DNA of 10,610 nt from Clostridium sp. CAG:451. Lineage in GTDB: Bacteria; Bacillota_I; Bacilli_A; RF39; UBA660. The notes beneath the pieces were generated by a model, which saw nothing but the letters and a program-made list of their open reading frames with translations, made no database searches and was not told the DNA's origin. Each line of letters opens with the position of its first letter. Within the stretch, counting starts at the first letter, position 1. Both the position numbers and the translations under genes were made by a program. Location: positions 10,720-21,329 of the forward strand of contig FR901087.1 of assembly GCA_000438295.1 (NCBI GenBank), given 5' to 3'. This document shows positions 1 through 7,093 of this stretch, one piece after another.

Positions 1-301
1 CTTTCCCTAAATCAGCCTGTATATCAATATAAATTTCTCTAAATATTTTCTCATAAAGTCTATTTCTAAAAAAGTAAAACGTATCATCTATAATATACAA
101 GCTTAAAATTACTATACCAGTATAAATTACTTGATCAAATTTATTATCTGTTAGATTAACAATTATAGTTGAAAAAACAAATGGAAAAGCAACACTAAAA
201 ACTATATTAAATAAACTTAATACTATATAAGTAATTATTCCTCTTTTTTCTTTTTTAGCATATTTCCAAATACACTTAATATTTTTTATAAATTCGTGCA
301 T
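1..301 (-). CDS. ABC exporter, N-terminal transmembrane domain (partial, cut by window edge)
   Basis: This reading frame was read by hand. It starts at the ATG on 299-301 and stays open for 100 codons to the left edge, so the C-terminal part is missing from the window. A strong Shine-Dalgarno GGAGGTG lies 6-7 bases upstream (about 308-314). The protein begins with a basic, lysine-rich segment (residues 1-20). Hydrophobic helices follow at about 22-46 and 58-72, then a charged amphipathic stretch ending near ADLGK. This order (basic N-terminus, TM1, short loop, TM2, long cytoplasmic extension) is typical of type I ABC exporters that fuse a membrane domain to an ATPase. The Walker motifs would lie outside the window, so the ATPase half is inferred. 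It sits 22 bp after the DUF1848 gene and is probably co-transcribed with it. The substrate cannot be told. Confidence 0.7.
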   Translation of the reverse strand, partial: MHEFIKNIKCIWKYAKKEKRGIITYIVLSLFNIVFSVAFPFVFSTIIVNLTDNKFDQVIYTGIVILSLYIIDDTFYFFRNRLYEKIFREIYIDIQADLGK

Positions 302-323
302 AGTTTTCACCTCCAAATTATAT

Positions 324-1211
324 TTATGTTTTTCTTATTTTTATCATATCTTTATCAGTAAGATGTCCAATTAATAGTGATGAGTTTACATCATGATTTC
401 TATAGTTTTCATTAACTTTTGTTTCATCATAGTTAGCATAACAATATTTACATAAGTGTTTACAAGAATTATAAGCACCAATATCCACCATCTCAACACA
501 ATTACAAAGATTTCCCTTTCGCATTTTTCCTTTTTTATAGTTCTTACCAGTTAAAGAATATGCTTGTTGTTTACTAAGACAATCTTCTTTAACAAAACCA
601 TACTCTACTAAGTTTTCTTTCTCAAAACATGTTTGACAAGTAATATTATATTTACTAGCTATTCTACTAAAATTAACTCCTATTTCTCTATAAACTTCTT
701 TAGTAAAAGGAATTATCTTTAAACTATTCATATTCCTTCTTACATTCTTATAATCATCTATAAAAGAAATTATTATATGATTAGTACAACCATCTAGTAA
801 AGAACAAAGTCTTTCAAAAGCTTTAATATGATAATTAAGATTATACTTTTCACTTAGAAAAATAGGATCATATCTAATATAAATATTATCTTTACCAATA
901 ATCTCAGCTATTTGTTTAACCCCATCTATTATTAAACTTTTATTAGGAACATTTAATTCTATATCATTTTTATAGGGTGTTATTGTTACATTAAGTAAGA
1001 CTTTCTTTTTAAACTCTTTTAGATAAGGTATTATAGGTAAAGGATTCTTAGTACAAAAGTATAATAAATCTACATCATCAAAATAGATTCTACTTACTAA
1101 ACTAGGGTAAAAAGGATTTCTAACATCTACATACCCTTCTTTATATCTATTAACAAACCAAGGAGTATAAAAAGCTACTACATCAGTTCTACCACTTACA
1201 AATAAAATCAT
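324..1211 (-). CDS. DUF1848 family protein
   Basis: A 295-residue protein matching, from memory, the DUF1848 family of uncharacterised bacterial proteins. Family-like segments are SGRTDVVAFY near the N-terminus, EGYVDVRNPFYPSLVSRI (25-42), TKNPLPIIPYL (54-64), the YDPI motif (114-117), and the C-terminal MVDIGAYNSC...CYAN block. Cysteines are concentrated in the second half: C192-x-x-C195, C236-x-C238, and C250-x3-C254-x2-C257. The last has the spacing of a radical-SAM iron-sulfur motif but lies near the C-terminus. The length is normal for the family. The start is supported by GGTGA about 5 bases upstream. Only 9 bp separate it from the upstream 107-aa gene, and the ABC exporter gene follows 22 bp later, so the three likely form one operon. 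Biochemical function is unknown; metal or Fe-S binding is inferred from the cysteines. Confidence 0.88.
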   Translation of the reverse strand: MILFVSGRTDVVAFYTPWFVNRYKEGYVDVRNPFYPSLVSRIYFDDVDLLYFCTKNPLPIIPYLKEFKKKVLLNVTITPYKNDIELNVPNKSLIIDGVKQIAEIIGKDNIYIRYDPIFLSEKYNLNYHIKAFERLCSLLDGCTNHIIISFIDDYKNVRRNMNSLKIIPFTKEVYREIGVNFSRIASKYNITCQTCFEKENLVEYGFVKEDCLSKQQAYSLTGKNYKKGKMRKGNLCNCVEMVDIGAYNSCKHLCKYCYANYDETKVNENYRNHDVNSSLLIGHLTDKDMIKIRKT

Positions 1212-1220
1212 TTTTCACCA

Positions 1221-1544
1221 TTATAATTTCTTAATTTTAAATTTACAAATAGGAACATTTTCTTTATTTGCTGCGTTATAATCAGTAACTCTTTTAACAT
1301 ATAAGTCTTTAACAACATCATTTGTTCTTATATTACGAATATCTAGTCCCCTACTAAATCTATCTTCATAAAACTCTATAGCATCAGTATAACCGAATAG
1401 AAACCAGCCTTCTTTAATTGAATCTTCCGAAACATTTACATTAATCATAGCTTGATTAGTTACAACTGATCCTAAAAAATCATACTTTCCACTTATAAAG
1501 CCATTCTTATAAGCTAAAAATCTAGTCATTATTATTTCTTCCAT
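1221..1544 (-). CDS. hypothetical protein, 107 aa
   Basis: I do not recognise this small soluble protein. It has no signal peptide, no membrane helix and a single cysteine. The middle is rich in charged and aromatic residues (DAIEFYEDRFSRGLDIRNIR, about 54-73), followed by VVKDLYVKRVTDYN, and it ends in a basic tail (KFKIKKL). Two starts are possible. Met1 at 1544 has AAAGGA about 8 bases upstream. Met6 (MTRFLAYKNG) begins the more globular-looking sequence and has GGAAGAA 6 bases before it, inside the first codons. I keep the first. It is the first gene after a near-consensus promoter (1587-1614) and lies 9 bp before the DUF1848 gene, so the two are probably made together and may work together. 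Confidence 0.75.
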   Translation of the reverse strand: MEEIIMTRFLAYKNGFISGKYDFLGSVVTNQAMINVNVSEDSIKEGWFLFGYTDAIEFYEDRFSRGLDIRNIRTNDVVKDLYVKRVTDYNAANKENVPICKFKIKKL

Positions 1545-1586
1545 ATTTTTCTTCCTTTCTTTTATATATTTTTTTCAAGTAGGATT

Positions 1587-1614
1587 ATTATACCATAGAA
1601 ATTATGTTCGTCAA
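1587..1614 (-). promoter_or_regulatory. sigma-A type promoter of the 107-aa/DUF1848/ABC operon
   Basis: On the minus strand, TTGACG (1609-1614) and TATAAT (1587-1592) are separated by 16 bp. A TGG just before the -10 adds an extended -10 element. The predicted start of transcription is near 1579, giving a 5' leader of about 35 bases before the ATG at 1544. This is one of the best promoter matches in the window. Confidence 0.75.
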
Positions 1615-1634
1615 GTTTTTTTATATTTTAATAC

Positions 1635-1663
1635 AAAAAAAAGCTCTATCTAAATAAAGCTTT
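1635..1663 (-). terminator. intrinsic terminator after tRNA-Lys
   Basis: On the minus strand, a 10-bp stem (AAAGCTTTAT pairing with ATAGAGCTTT, one G-U pair) closes a TTAG tetraloop at 1640-1663 and runs straight into a T tract (A residues at 1635-1640 on the plus strand). It lies 11 bp beyond the encoded CCA end of the tRNA and just before the promoter of the next operon. This fits a Rho-independent terminator separating the two units. Confidence 0.8.
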
Positions 1664-1674
1664 AATTACAATCA

Positions 1675-1750
1675 TGGTGGGCTGTTAGGGATTCGAACCC
1701 TAGACCCACTGATTAAGAGTCAGTTGCTCTACCAACTGAGCTAACAGCCC
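1675..1750 (-). tRNA. tRNA-Lys (anticodon CUU)
   Basis: The 76-nt gene folds as a standard cloverleaf. The acceptor stem is GGGCTGT/ACAGCCC, the D-arm contains AGCTCAGTTGGTAGAGC, and the anticodon stem ACTGA/TCAGT encloses the loop CTCTTAA with anticodon CTT. The T-arm is GGGTTCGAATCCC. The discriminator base is A and the CCA end is encoded (1675-1677). CUU decodes AAG, so the amino acid is lysine. It is a single tRNA, not part of a cluster, placed between pflA and the 107-aa gene, with its own likely promoter (1771-1779) and terminator (1635-1663). Confidence 0.97.
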
Positions 1751-1755
1751 ATGAA

Positions 1756-1821
1756 TTGATTTACTACGTTAGTATAGCACAGTTCCTTTTAAAAGGGAAT
1801 ACCTAAATTGTAGTAAATCAA
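1756..1821. repeat. nested inverted repeats between pflA and tRNA-Lys
   Basis: A perfect 12-bp inverted repeat (TTGATTTACTAC at 1756-1767, GTAGTAAATCAA at 1810-1821) encloses 42 bp. Inside lies a second dyad, TTCCTTTTAAAAGGGA at 1783-1798, nearly palindromic. The outer arms flank the likely tRNA promoter. In a transcript reading through from pflA, the whole element could fold as a two-tier hairpin, although no T tract follows it. It could be an operator, a processing structure, or a weak terminator for pflBA. Confidence 0.6.
1771..1779 (-). promoter_or_regulatory. probable promoter (-10) of tRNA-Lys
   Basis: The minus strand carries TGCTATACT, an extended -10 element, with the -10 hexamer at 1771-1776. 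The predicted start is about 14 bases before the tRNA 5' end at 1750. No good -35 box is visible. That region is instead occupied by the AT-rich dyad at 1783-1798. The TG extension may compensate. Confidence 0.5.
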
Positions 1822-1838
1822 CGATATTTTAAAGAAAA

Positions 1839-2555
1839 TTAACTATTTTTCCATTTTTTCATAAATAATTCTTGTAATTCATTACATTTATCAACGTCCA
1901 TTGCCGGTACATCTTTTAATGGATTATTTATACCTAACTCTTCATATTTAGAAAATCCCATGTGATGGAATGGTAAAAACTCTACCCTTTCCACATTATC
2001 AATCTTTTTTAAATATTCTACTAATGAGTCAATATATTCTTCACTATCCATCATACCAGGTACAACTACTTGTCTTATCCAGACTGGTTTACCACTTTTA
2101 TTCATCGCTTCAATAAATTTTAAAGAGTCATCCATTTCTCTACCAGTTAAATGTTTATAACCTTCTCTTGTAGTAAACTTAACATCAAATAAGATTAAAT
2201 CAACAAGACTAAGAATTTCATCATAATCACCTTTTCCTACTCCACAAGTATCTAAAGCGATATGAATATCTTCTTTCTTTAACTTTTTACAAACATCAGT
2301 TAGAAACTCAATTTGAAGAAGGGGCTCTCCACCAGAGAAAGTTACCCCTCCAGAATTCCTTTTAAAATATGGTTTACTTCTTAAAACTTTCTTAACAAGT
2401 TCATCACTAGTAATATTATCTTCTCTTTTAACCCACATCTCTGGATTATGACAATAAAGACAACGAAGACGACAACCCGTTAAAAAGACAACTGTTCTAA
2501 TACCCGGTCCATCAACAAGTCCAAATGTTTCAATAGAATCGATTGCACCAGTCAT
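1839..2555 (-). CDS. pflA: pyruvate formate-lyase activating enzyme (radical SAM)
   Basis: This 238-residue glycyl-radical-enzyme activase uses S-adenosylmethionine and a [4Fe-4S] cluster to abstract a hydrogen from the active-site glycine of PflB. The N-terminus IDSIETFGLVDGPGIR (5-20) is diagnostic. The radical-SAM cluster motif is C28-x3-C32-x2-C35 (TGCRLRCLYCHNP). The SAM-binding GGEP motif is at 75-78 (SGGEPLLQ), with later family blocks DTCG (102-105), LFDVKF (122-127) and RQVVVPG (161-167). No extra ferredoxin-like insert is present, as expected of the short PflA type. Its ATG directly follows the pflB stop (TAAATG), and no strong Shine-Dalgarno is seen, so translation is probably coupled to pflB. 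Length and motifs are intact. Confidence 0.97.
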   Translation of the reverse strand: MTGAIDSIETFGLVDGPGIRTVVFLTGCRLRCLYCHNPEMWVKREDNITSDELVKKVLRSKPYFKRNSGGVTFSGGEPLLQIEFLTDVCKKLKKEDIHIALDTCGVGKGDYDEILSLVDLILFDVKFTTREGYKHLTGREMDDSLKFIEAMNKSGKPVWIRQVVVPGMMDSEEYIDSLVEYLKKIDNVERVEFLPFHHMGFSKYEELGINNPLKDVPAMDVDKCNELQELFMKKWKNS

Positions 2556-4793
2556 TTACATTTTCTCATGGAAAGTTCTTGCAATTACTTCCTCTTGTTG
2601 CTTTCTTGTAAGTTTATTAAATCTAACTGCATAACCAGAAACACGGATTGTAAGTAGTGGATACTTATCAGGATTATTCATAGCATCAATTAGAGTCTCA
2701 CGGTTTAGTACGTTTACATTTAAGTGATGTGCTCCTTGAATAAAGTATCCATCTAGTAATGATACTAAGTTTTCAATACGTTCTTCTTCACTATGTCCTA
2801 AAGTATTAGGAACAATTGAGAATGTATTAGAAATACCATCCCGACAGCAGTTAGCCCAATCTAGTTTTGCTACTGAGTTAAGAGATGCTATAGCACCAGA
2901 TGAATCTCTTCCATGCATTGGGTTAGCTCCTGGAGCAAAGGCAACACCTGCTTTTCTACCATCTGGAGTAGCTCCTGTATTAGAACCATATACTACGTTT
3001 GAAGTAATTGTTAAAATAGATAATGTTGGATGAGCCTTTCTATAACAAGGATGCAAACATAACTCTTCATAGAATTTATTAATTATTTCTTTAGCAATAT
3101 CATCTACTCTATCATCATCATTACCAAATTTAGGATAATCTCCTTCAATTTCAAAATCAACAGTTATACCATCTTCATCTCTAATTGGTTTTACCTTAGC
3201 ATATTTAATAGCTGATAGTGAATCTACTGCTACTGAAAATCCAGCTACACCATAAGCCATTAATCTATTAACATAAGTATCATGTAAAGCCATTTGACCA
3301 GCTTCATAAGCATACTTATCATGCATGTAGTGAATAATATTCATAGCATCAGAATAGATTCTTGCTACTTCATGCATCATCTTATAGTAAGCATCTTTTA
3401 CCTTATCATAATCAAGTACTTCATCAGTCATCTTTTCAAAGCCTGGAATAACTAAATCACGTCTTACTTCATCAACACCACCATTTAGAGCATATAACAA
3501 AGTCTTAGCAAGGTTACAACGAGCTCCAAAGAATTGCATATCTTTTCCAAGTCTCATTGCTGATACACAACAAGCTATACCATAATCATCCCCCATAGAT
3601 GGACGCATTACATCATCATTTTCATATTGAATAGAGTCAGTGGCAATACTTACTTTAGCACAATATTTCTTCCAAGGCTCTGGTAACTTATCAGCCCATA
3701 AAACAGTCATATTAGGTTCAGGAGCACTCTCTAAGTTTTCTAGTGTATGAACAATTCTAAAACTTGTCTTATTAACTAATGTTTCTCCTTCTTTAGTCAT
3801 ACCACCTAATGAACAAGTAACCCAAGTAGGATCACCTGAGAATAATTCATCATACTCTGGTGTTCTTAAGTGTCTTGCTGCTCTTAGTTTAATAACAAAT
3901 TGATCAACTATTTCTTGAACATCACTTTCAGTTAGAGTACCATTTGCTAAATCTCTTTCAAAGTATATATCAAAGAAAGCATCTACTCTACCTAAGCTCA
4001 TTGCAGCACCATTGTTTTCTTTAATAGCTGCTAAATAACCAAAATATGTCCATTGTACTGCTTCTTTAGCATTCTTTGCAGGTCCTGAAATATCAAATCC
4101 ATAGCTCTTAGCCATTTCTTTAATTTCATTTAAAGCCCTATACTGCATTGATATTTCTTCACGAAGTCTAATAGTCTCATCATCCATAACTGTTATTTTC
4201 ATATTATCCCAGTCATTTTTCTTATTCTCCATTAAATAATCAATACCATATAAAGCTACTCTTCTATAGTCTCCTATTATTCTTCCACGTCCATAAGCAT
4301 CAGGAAGTCCTGTTAATAACTTATTATGACGAGCACGTCTAATCTCTGCCGTATAAGCATCAAATACTCCATCATTATGAGTCTTAACAAGATTAGTATC
4401 TTTTATAAAATGTTCAAGAGTAGGATCCATCTTATAACCATAAGCTTCTAACTCTTGATAAACCATCTTTATTCCACCTTTAGGAACAATTTCTCTTTTA
4501 CCAAGTTCATCAGTTTGAAGTCCAACAATTACATCATCATCTTCTGAGATATATCCTGGTTTAAAAGCATTAATTCCCGCAGGATTTACTGTATCTATAT
4601 CGATAACATGTTTTTTAACCTCTTCTTTACACATATCATCATAGACTTTTAAAACTCTCTTAGTTTTATCAGTTGGTCCTACTAAAAAGCTTTCATCACC
4701 TTCATACTTTTTATAATTTTTCTTTATGAAATCATTTACATTAATTTCTTTTGTCCAAGCTCCTTCATTAAAGCCTTTCCATTCTTCTTTCAT
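2556..4793 (-). CDS. pflB: formate C-acetyltransferase (pyruvate formate-lyase)
   Basis: This 745-residue cytosolic glycyl radical enzyme converts pyruvate and CoA to acetyl-CoA and formate under anaerobic conditions. The adjacent catalytic cysteines are C408-C409 in GIACCVSAMRLGKDMQFFGA. The radical glycine is G720 in the C-terminal RVSGYAVRF loop. Other recognisable blocks are TGLPDAYGRGRIIGDYRR (161-178) and SNTGATPDGRK (604-614). Length is typical of true PflB rather than the longer diol-dehydratase-like relatives. The start is fixed by AGGAGG at 4802-4807, 8 bases before the ATG. pflA follows with no gap, so enzyme and activase form a two-gene operon. It implies mixed-acid type fermentation and oxygen sensitivity. 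Nothing is missing or unusual. Confidence 0.98.
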   Translation of the reverse strand: MKEEWKGFNEGAWTKEINVNDFIKKNYKKYEGDESFLVGPTDKTKRVLKVYDDMCKEEVKKHVIDIDTVNPAGINAFKPGYISEDDDVIVGLQTDELGKREIVPKGGIKMVYQELEAYGYKMDPTLEHFIKDTNLVKTHNDGVFDAYTAEIRRARHNKLLTGLPDAYGRGRIIGDYRRVALYGIDYLMENKKNDWDNMKITVMDDETIRLREEISMQYRALNEIKEMAKSYGFDISGPAKNAKEAVQWTYFGYLAAIKENNGAAMSLGRVDAFFDIYFERDLANGTLTESDVQEIVDQFVIKLRAARHLRTPEYDELFSGDPTWVTCSLGGMTKEGETLVNKTSFRIVHTLENLESAPEPNMTVLWADKLPEPWKKYCAKVSIATDSIQYENDDVMRPSMGDDYGIACCVSAMRLGKDMQFFGARCNLAKTLLYALNGGVDEVRRDLVIPGFEKMTDEVLDYDKVKDAYYKMMHEVARIYSDAMNIIHYMHDKYAYEAGQMALHDTYVNRLMAYGVAGFSVAVDSLSAIKYAKVKPIRDEDGITVDFEIEGDYPKFGNDDDRVDDIAKEIINKFYEELCLHPCYRKAHPTLSILTITSNVVYGSNTGATPDGRKAGVAFAPGANPMHGRDSSGAIASLNSVAKLDWANCCRDGISNTFSIVPNTLGHSEEERIENLVSLLDGYFIQGAHHLNVNVLNRETLIDAMNNPDKYPLLTIRVSGYAVRFNKLTRKQQEEVIARTFHEKM

Positions 4794-4815
4794 CTTTCAT
4801 ACCTCCTACTTCTAT

Positions 4816-4845
4816 AGTATATCATGTATCAAGTTTCTTACTCAA
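4816..4845 (-). promoter_or_regulatory. probable promoter of pflBA
   Basis: Minus-strand TTGAGT (4840-4845) and TATACT (4816-4821) are 18 bp apart. The start would fall only a few bases before the AGGAGG at 4802-4807, so the leader would be short. The spacer is one base longer than ideal, hence moderate confidence. No clear operator for a redox regulator is visible. Confidence 0.45.
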
Positions 4846-4883
4846 ATATCTTAAAAAAATTTTACAATATTTTACCATAATAA

Positions 4884-4912
4884 TAGAAAATAACTATTAA
4901 AGTTATTTTCTA
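4884..4912 (-). terminator. hairpin at the end of the surface operon (possible weak terminator)
   Basis: Perfect 11-bp arms TAGAAAATAAC (4884-4894) and GTTATTTTCTA (4902-4912) enclose a 7-base loop and overlap the stop codon of the glycosyltransferase gene (4903-4905). The stem has only two G-C pairs, and the following minus-strand sequence is T-rich but not a clean T tract, so termination would be weak. It lies at the boundary between the surface operon and the pflBA promoter. Confidence 0.4.
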
Positions 4913-5604
4913 GTTCTAATTATGTAATTTAAATGCCTAAAGCCATCTTTTACTGTTCTAAGATGAGATTTACCACCTCTTCCATCTTTATATAATCTAA
5001 TTGGTATCTCACACATTTTTTTATTATTTTTAGCAAACTTATAAATTATTTCTGTAGCAAATTCCATTCCTTCACATTCTAAGCTAGGTAAATCTTCTTT
5101 GATTACTCCTCTTAATCCACAATGGAAATCAAACAAATTCACTTTATATACCTTTCTACCAATCAAAGACAGTATAGGAACACCTATCTTATGAGATAAA
5201 CTCATAGCTCCTTTTTCTATTCCACCTTTAAATCTATTACCATTTACTAAGGAATATCCTTCCCTCAATTTAACTAAATAATTATCAAGAGATGAAAAGT
5301 CATAACTATCATCACAATCACCATAGATAATATACTTTCCATAACTGTTATTTAAACCTGTTATTAAGGCATTACCATATCCCTTTTTAGGTTCAATACA
5401 TACCCTTGCCCCTAACTTTTTAGCAATAGATATAGACTCATCACTACTACCATTATCAACTATTAATATCTCCCCATCTATATTATTTTTTTTCAAATAA
5501 TCTTTAGCCTTCTTTATACAAATACCTATAGTTTCTTCTTCATTTAAGCAAGGCATCAAAATTGTCAATTTTTTATCAAATATTATATTTTTTTCCATAT
5601 ACAT
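4903..5604 (-). CDS. glycosyltransferase family 2 (polyprenyl-phosphate glycosyltransferase-like)
   Basis: A 233-residue GT-A fold inverting glycosyltransferase. Visible motifs are the N-terminal PCLNEEETIG (18-27), VDNGSSD (49-55), GYGNAL (75-80), the metal-binding GDCDDSYDF (95-103), GNRFKGG (122-128), DFHCGLRG (159-166) and GMEFATEI (179-186). This pattern matches bacterial DPM1/GtrB-like enzymes that move a sugar from a nucleotide donor to a polyprenyl phosphate on the inner membrane face. Relatives with this motif set usually carry a C-terminal pair of membrane helices. This one ends after GFRHLNYIIRTRK, so the helices are absent and it may depend on a partner such as the polytopic protein encoded upstream. 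It overlaps the previous gene by 29 bp. Starts at 5604 or 5598 (Met3) are both possible, and neither has a clear Shine-Dalgarno. Confidence 0.88.
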   Translation of the reverse strand: MYMEKNIIFDKKLTILMPCLNEEETIGICIKKAKDYLKKNNIDGEILIVDNGSSDESISIAKKLGARVCIEPKKGYGNALITGLNNSYGKYIIYGDCDDSYDFSSLDNYLVKLREGYSLVNGNRFKGGIEKGAMSLSHKIGVPILSLIGRKVYKVNLFDFHCGLRGVIKEDLPSLECEGMEFATEIIYKFAKNNKKMCEIPIRLYKDGRGGKSHLRTVKDGFRHLNYIIRTRK

Positions 5605-6328
5605 AAACTATCACTGTTGATAACATTAAGATAATAAAGATACCTGCTATTACATAAGTAGTAGTATAAGTATTAGGATTTTCATCTATATTATCTTTTT
5701 TTACTTGTGATTCTATTTTTTCCCATTTAGCATATAACTCTAATGTTTCTGGTGCATCCTTATCAATAACTGTTATTCTACTATCTTCCTTATAATCACT
5801 AGTTGTATACCATCCCAAGAATTTATATCCCTCTCTTTTTATATCTTTTAGGAGTATATCTGCCTCTCCTTCATAGTAACTTTCTACGTTATCATTTACA
5901 GCATCCAAGGTATTATTATATATTACATTCTTTTTAACATCATCAACAAGAGAATAATGCAGAAAGATTTCAATCAAAACTCCACAATAACTTCCAATAG
6001 ATAAAGTGATTTTTACTTTTTTGTTAGCTGGAATTTGCATATCATCATTTAATAATTGATAATATGATGGTATAGAAAAAGTATAAGTATAACTACTAAC
6101 ATGTTCCTCTTTATAATATTCTTCTTTAACATTACTATGATAGTATATCTTTGTAAGCAAAAACTTCCCATCCACTTTATTACCATCATAGATGATTTTA
6201 TCACCTGCCTCCACTTCTATTTCCTTATAAAACTCTAAATTAGAAATATCAATTTCTTTAGCATCTACTCTTGGAATTAGTACTATAAATGCTATTAATA
6301 TAAATATTAAATAACTAATCTTTTTCAT
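5576..6328 (-). CDS. sortase-anchored surface protein, InlB-type repeat, copy 1
   Basis: A 250-residue exported protein. A signal peptide (about 1-23, MKKIS...VDA) is followed by a beta-rich ectodomain. Next comes an InlB B-repeat/Flg_new-like unit at about 151-203 (YYEGEADILLKDIKREGYKF, then LGWY, ending LYAKWE). The C-terminus is a sorting signal: NPNTY (217-221), a hydrophobic helix (about 224-244) and the basic tail GKKYNI. This layout predicts cleavage by a sortase and attachment to the wall, and the sortase gene lies two genes upstream of the pair. I chose ATG 6328 because AGGTGG (6334-6339) sits 5 bases before it; an in-frame GTG at 6337 would lie inside that site. The stop is TGA. It is the downstream member of a tandem pair with the gene at 6338-7093, with identical first 50 residues and a diverged middle. 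Binding target unknown. Confidence 0.85.
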   Translation of the reverse strand: MKKISYLIFILIAFIVLIPRVDAKEIDISNLEFYKEIEVEAGDKIIYDGNKVDGKFLLTKIYYHSNVKEEYYKEEHVSSYTYTFSIPSYYQLLNDDMQIPANKKVKITLSIGSYCGVLIEIFLHYSLVDDVKKNVIYNNTLDAVNDNVESYYEGEADILLKDIKREGYKFLGWYTTSDYKEDSRITVIDKDAPETLELYAKWEKIESQVKKDNIDENPNTYTTTYVIAGIFIILMLSTVIVYVYGKKYNI

Positions 6329-6333
6329 ATAAA

Positions 6334-6339
6334 CCACCT
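6334..6339 (-). promoter_or_regulatory. Shine-Dalgarno AGGTGG that fixes the start of copy 1
   Basis: AGGTGG lies 5 bases before the ATG at 6328 and overlaps the TAG stop codon (6338-6340) of the upstream paralog, so ribosomes finishing copy 2 are placed to reload on copy 1. It rules against the GTG at 6337, which is part of the site itself. Confidence 0.75.
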
Positions 6340-7093
6340 ATATATTATTTTTCTTTCCATATACATAAACTATCACTGTTGATAACATTAGGATAATAAA
6401 GATACCTGCTATTACATAAGTAGTAGTATAAGTATTAGGATTTTCATCTATATTATCTTTTTTTACTTGTGATTCTATTTTTTCCCATTTAGCATATAAC
6501 TCTAATGTTTCTGGTGCATCCTTATCAATAACTGTTATTCTACTATCTTCCTTATAATCACTAGTTGTATACCATCCTAAGAATTTATATCCTTCTCTTT
6601 TAATATCTTTTAGAAGTATATCAGCTTCTCCTTCATAGTAACTTTCAATATTATCATTTACAGCATCAAAGGTATTATTATATACTACATTCTTTTTGTT
6701 ATCATCAATAAGAGAATAATTAACACTGATGCATGTATACACTCCACAAAAGTTCCAAATATCTAAAGTGATTTTTACTTTTTTACCAGCTGGTATTTGT
6801 CTATCGTTATCAGGTAATTGATAAAAGGAAGGTATAGAAAAGGTATACACCTTACTAAATATACCTTCTGAATTGGAGTAATATCCTAGTTCATCATCAC
6901 CATAATAGTGTATTCTTGCAAGTTCAAAATTATCATCCCTTTTATTACCATCATAGATGATTTTATCACCTGCCTCCACTTCTATTTCCTTATAAAACTC
7001 TAAATTAGAAATATCAATTTCTTTAGCATCTACTCTTGGAATTAGTACTATAAATGCTATTAATATAAATATTAAATAACTAATCTTTTTCAT
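6338..7093 (-). CDS. sortase-anchored surface protein, InlB-type repeat, copy 2
   Basis: A 251-residue paralog of the following gene with the same layout. It has a signal peptide (about 1-23) and a diverged ectodomain (about 51-135). The InlB-type repeat is at about 152-204, the sorting motif NPNTY at 218-222, a hydrophobic helix at about 225-245 and the tail GKKNNI. It has two cysteines (C116, C121) where copy 1 has one (C115), so a small disulfide is possible here only. Met at 7093 is preferred: it matches the paralog's MKKIS start and has AGGA 8 bases upstream. An in-frame Met at 7102 is also possible but sits too close to that site. The start overlaps the end of the polytopic membrane protein gene by 14 bp. 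The partner bound at the surface is unknown. Confidence 0.85.
   Translation of the reverse strand: MKKISYLIFILIAFIVLIPRVDAKEIDISNLEFYKEIEVEAGDKIIYDGNKRDDNFELARIHYYGDDELGYYSNSEGIFSKVYTFSIPSFYQLPDNDRQIPAGKKVKITLDIWNFCGVYTCISVNYSLIDDNKKNVVYNNTFDAVNDNIESYYEGEADILLKDIKREGYKFLGWYTTSDYKEDSRITVIDKDAPETLELYAKWEKIESQVKKDNIDENPNTYTTTYVIAGIFIILMLSTVIVYVYGKKNNI

Noticed and set aside
1756..1821. Riboswitch or T-box upstream of tRNA-Lys
   Set aside because: Only about 66 bp of simple nested inverted repeats; none of the conserved T-box or known riboswitch core motifs are visible.
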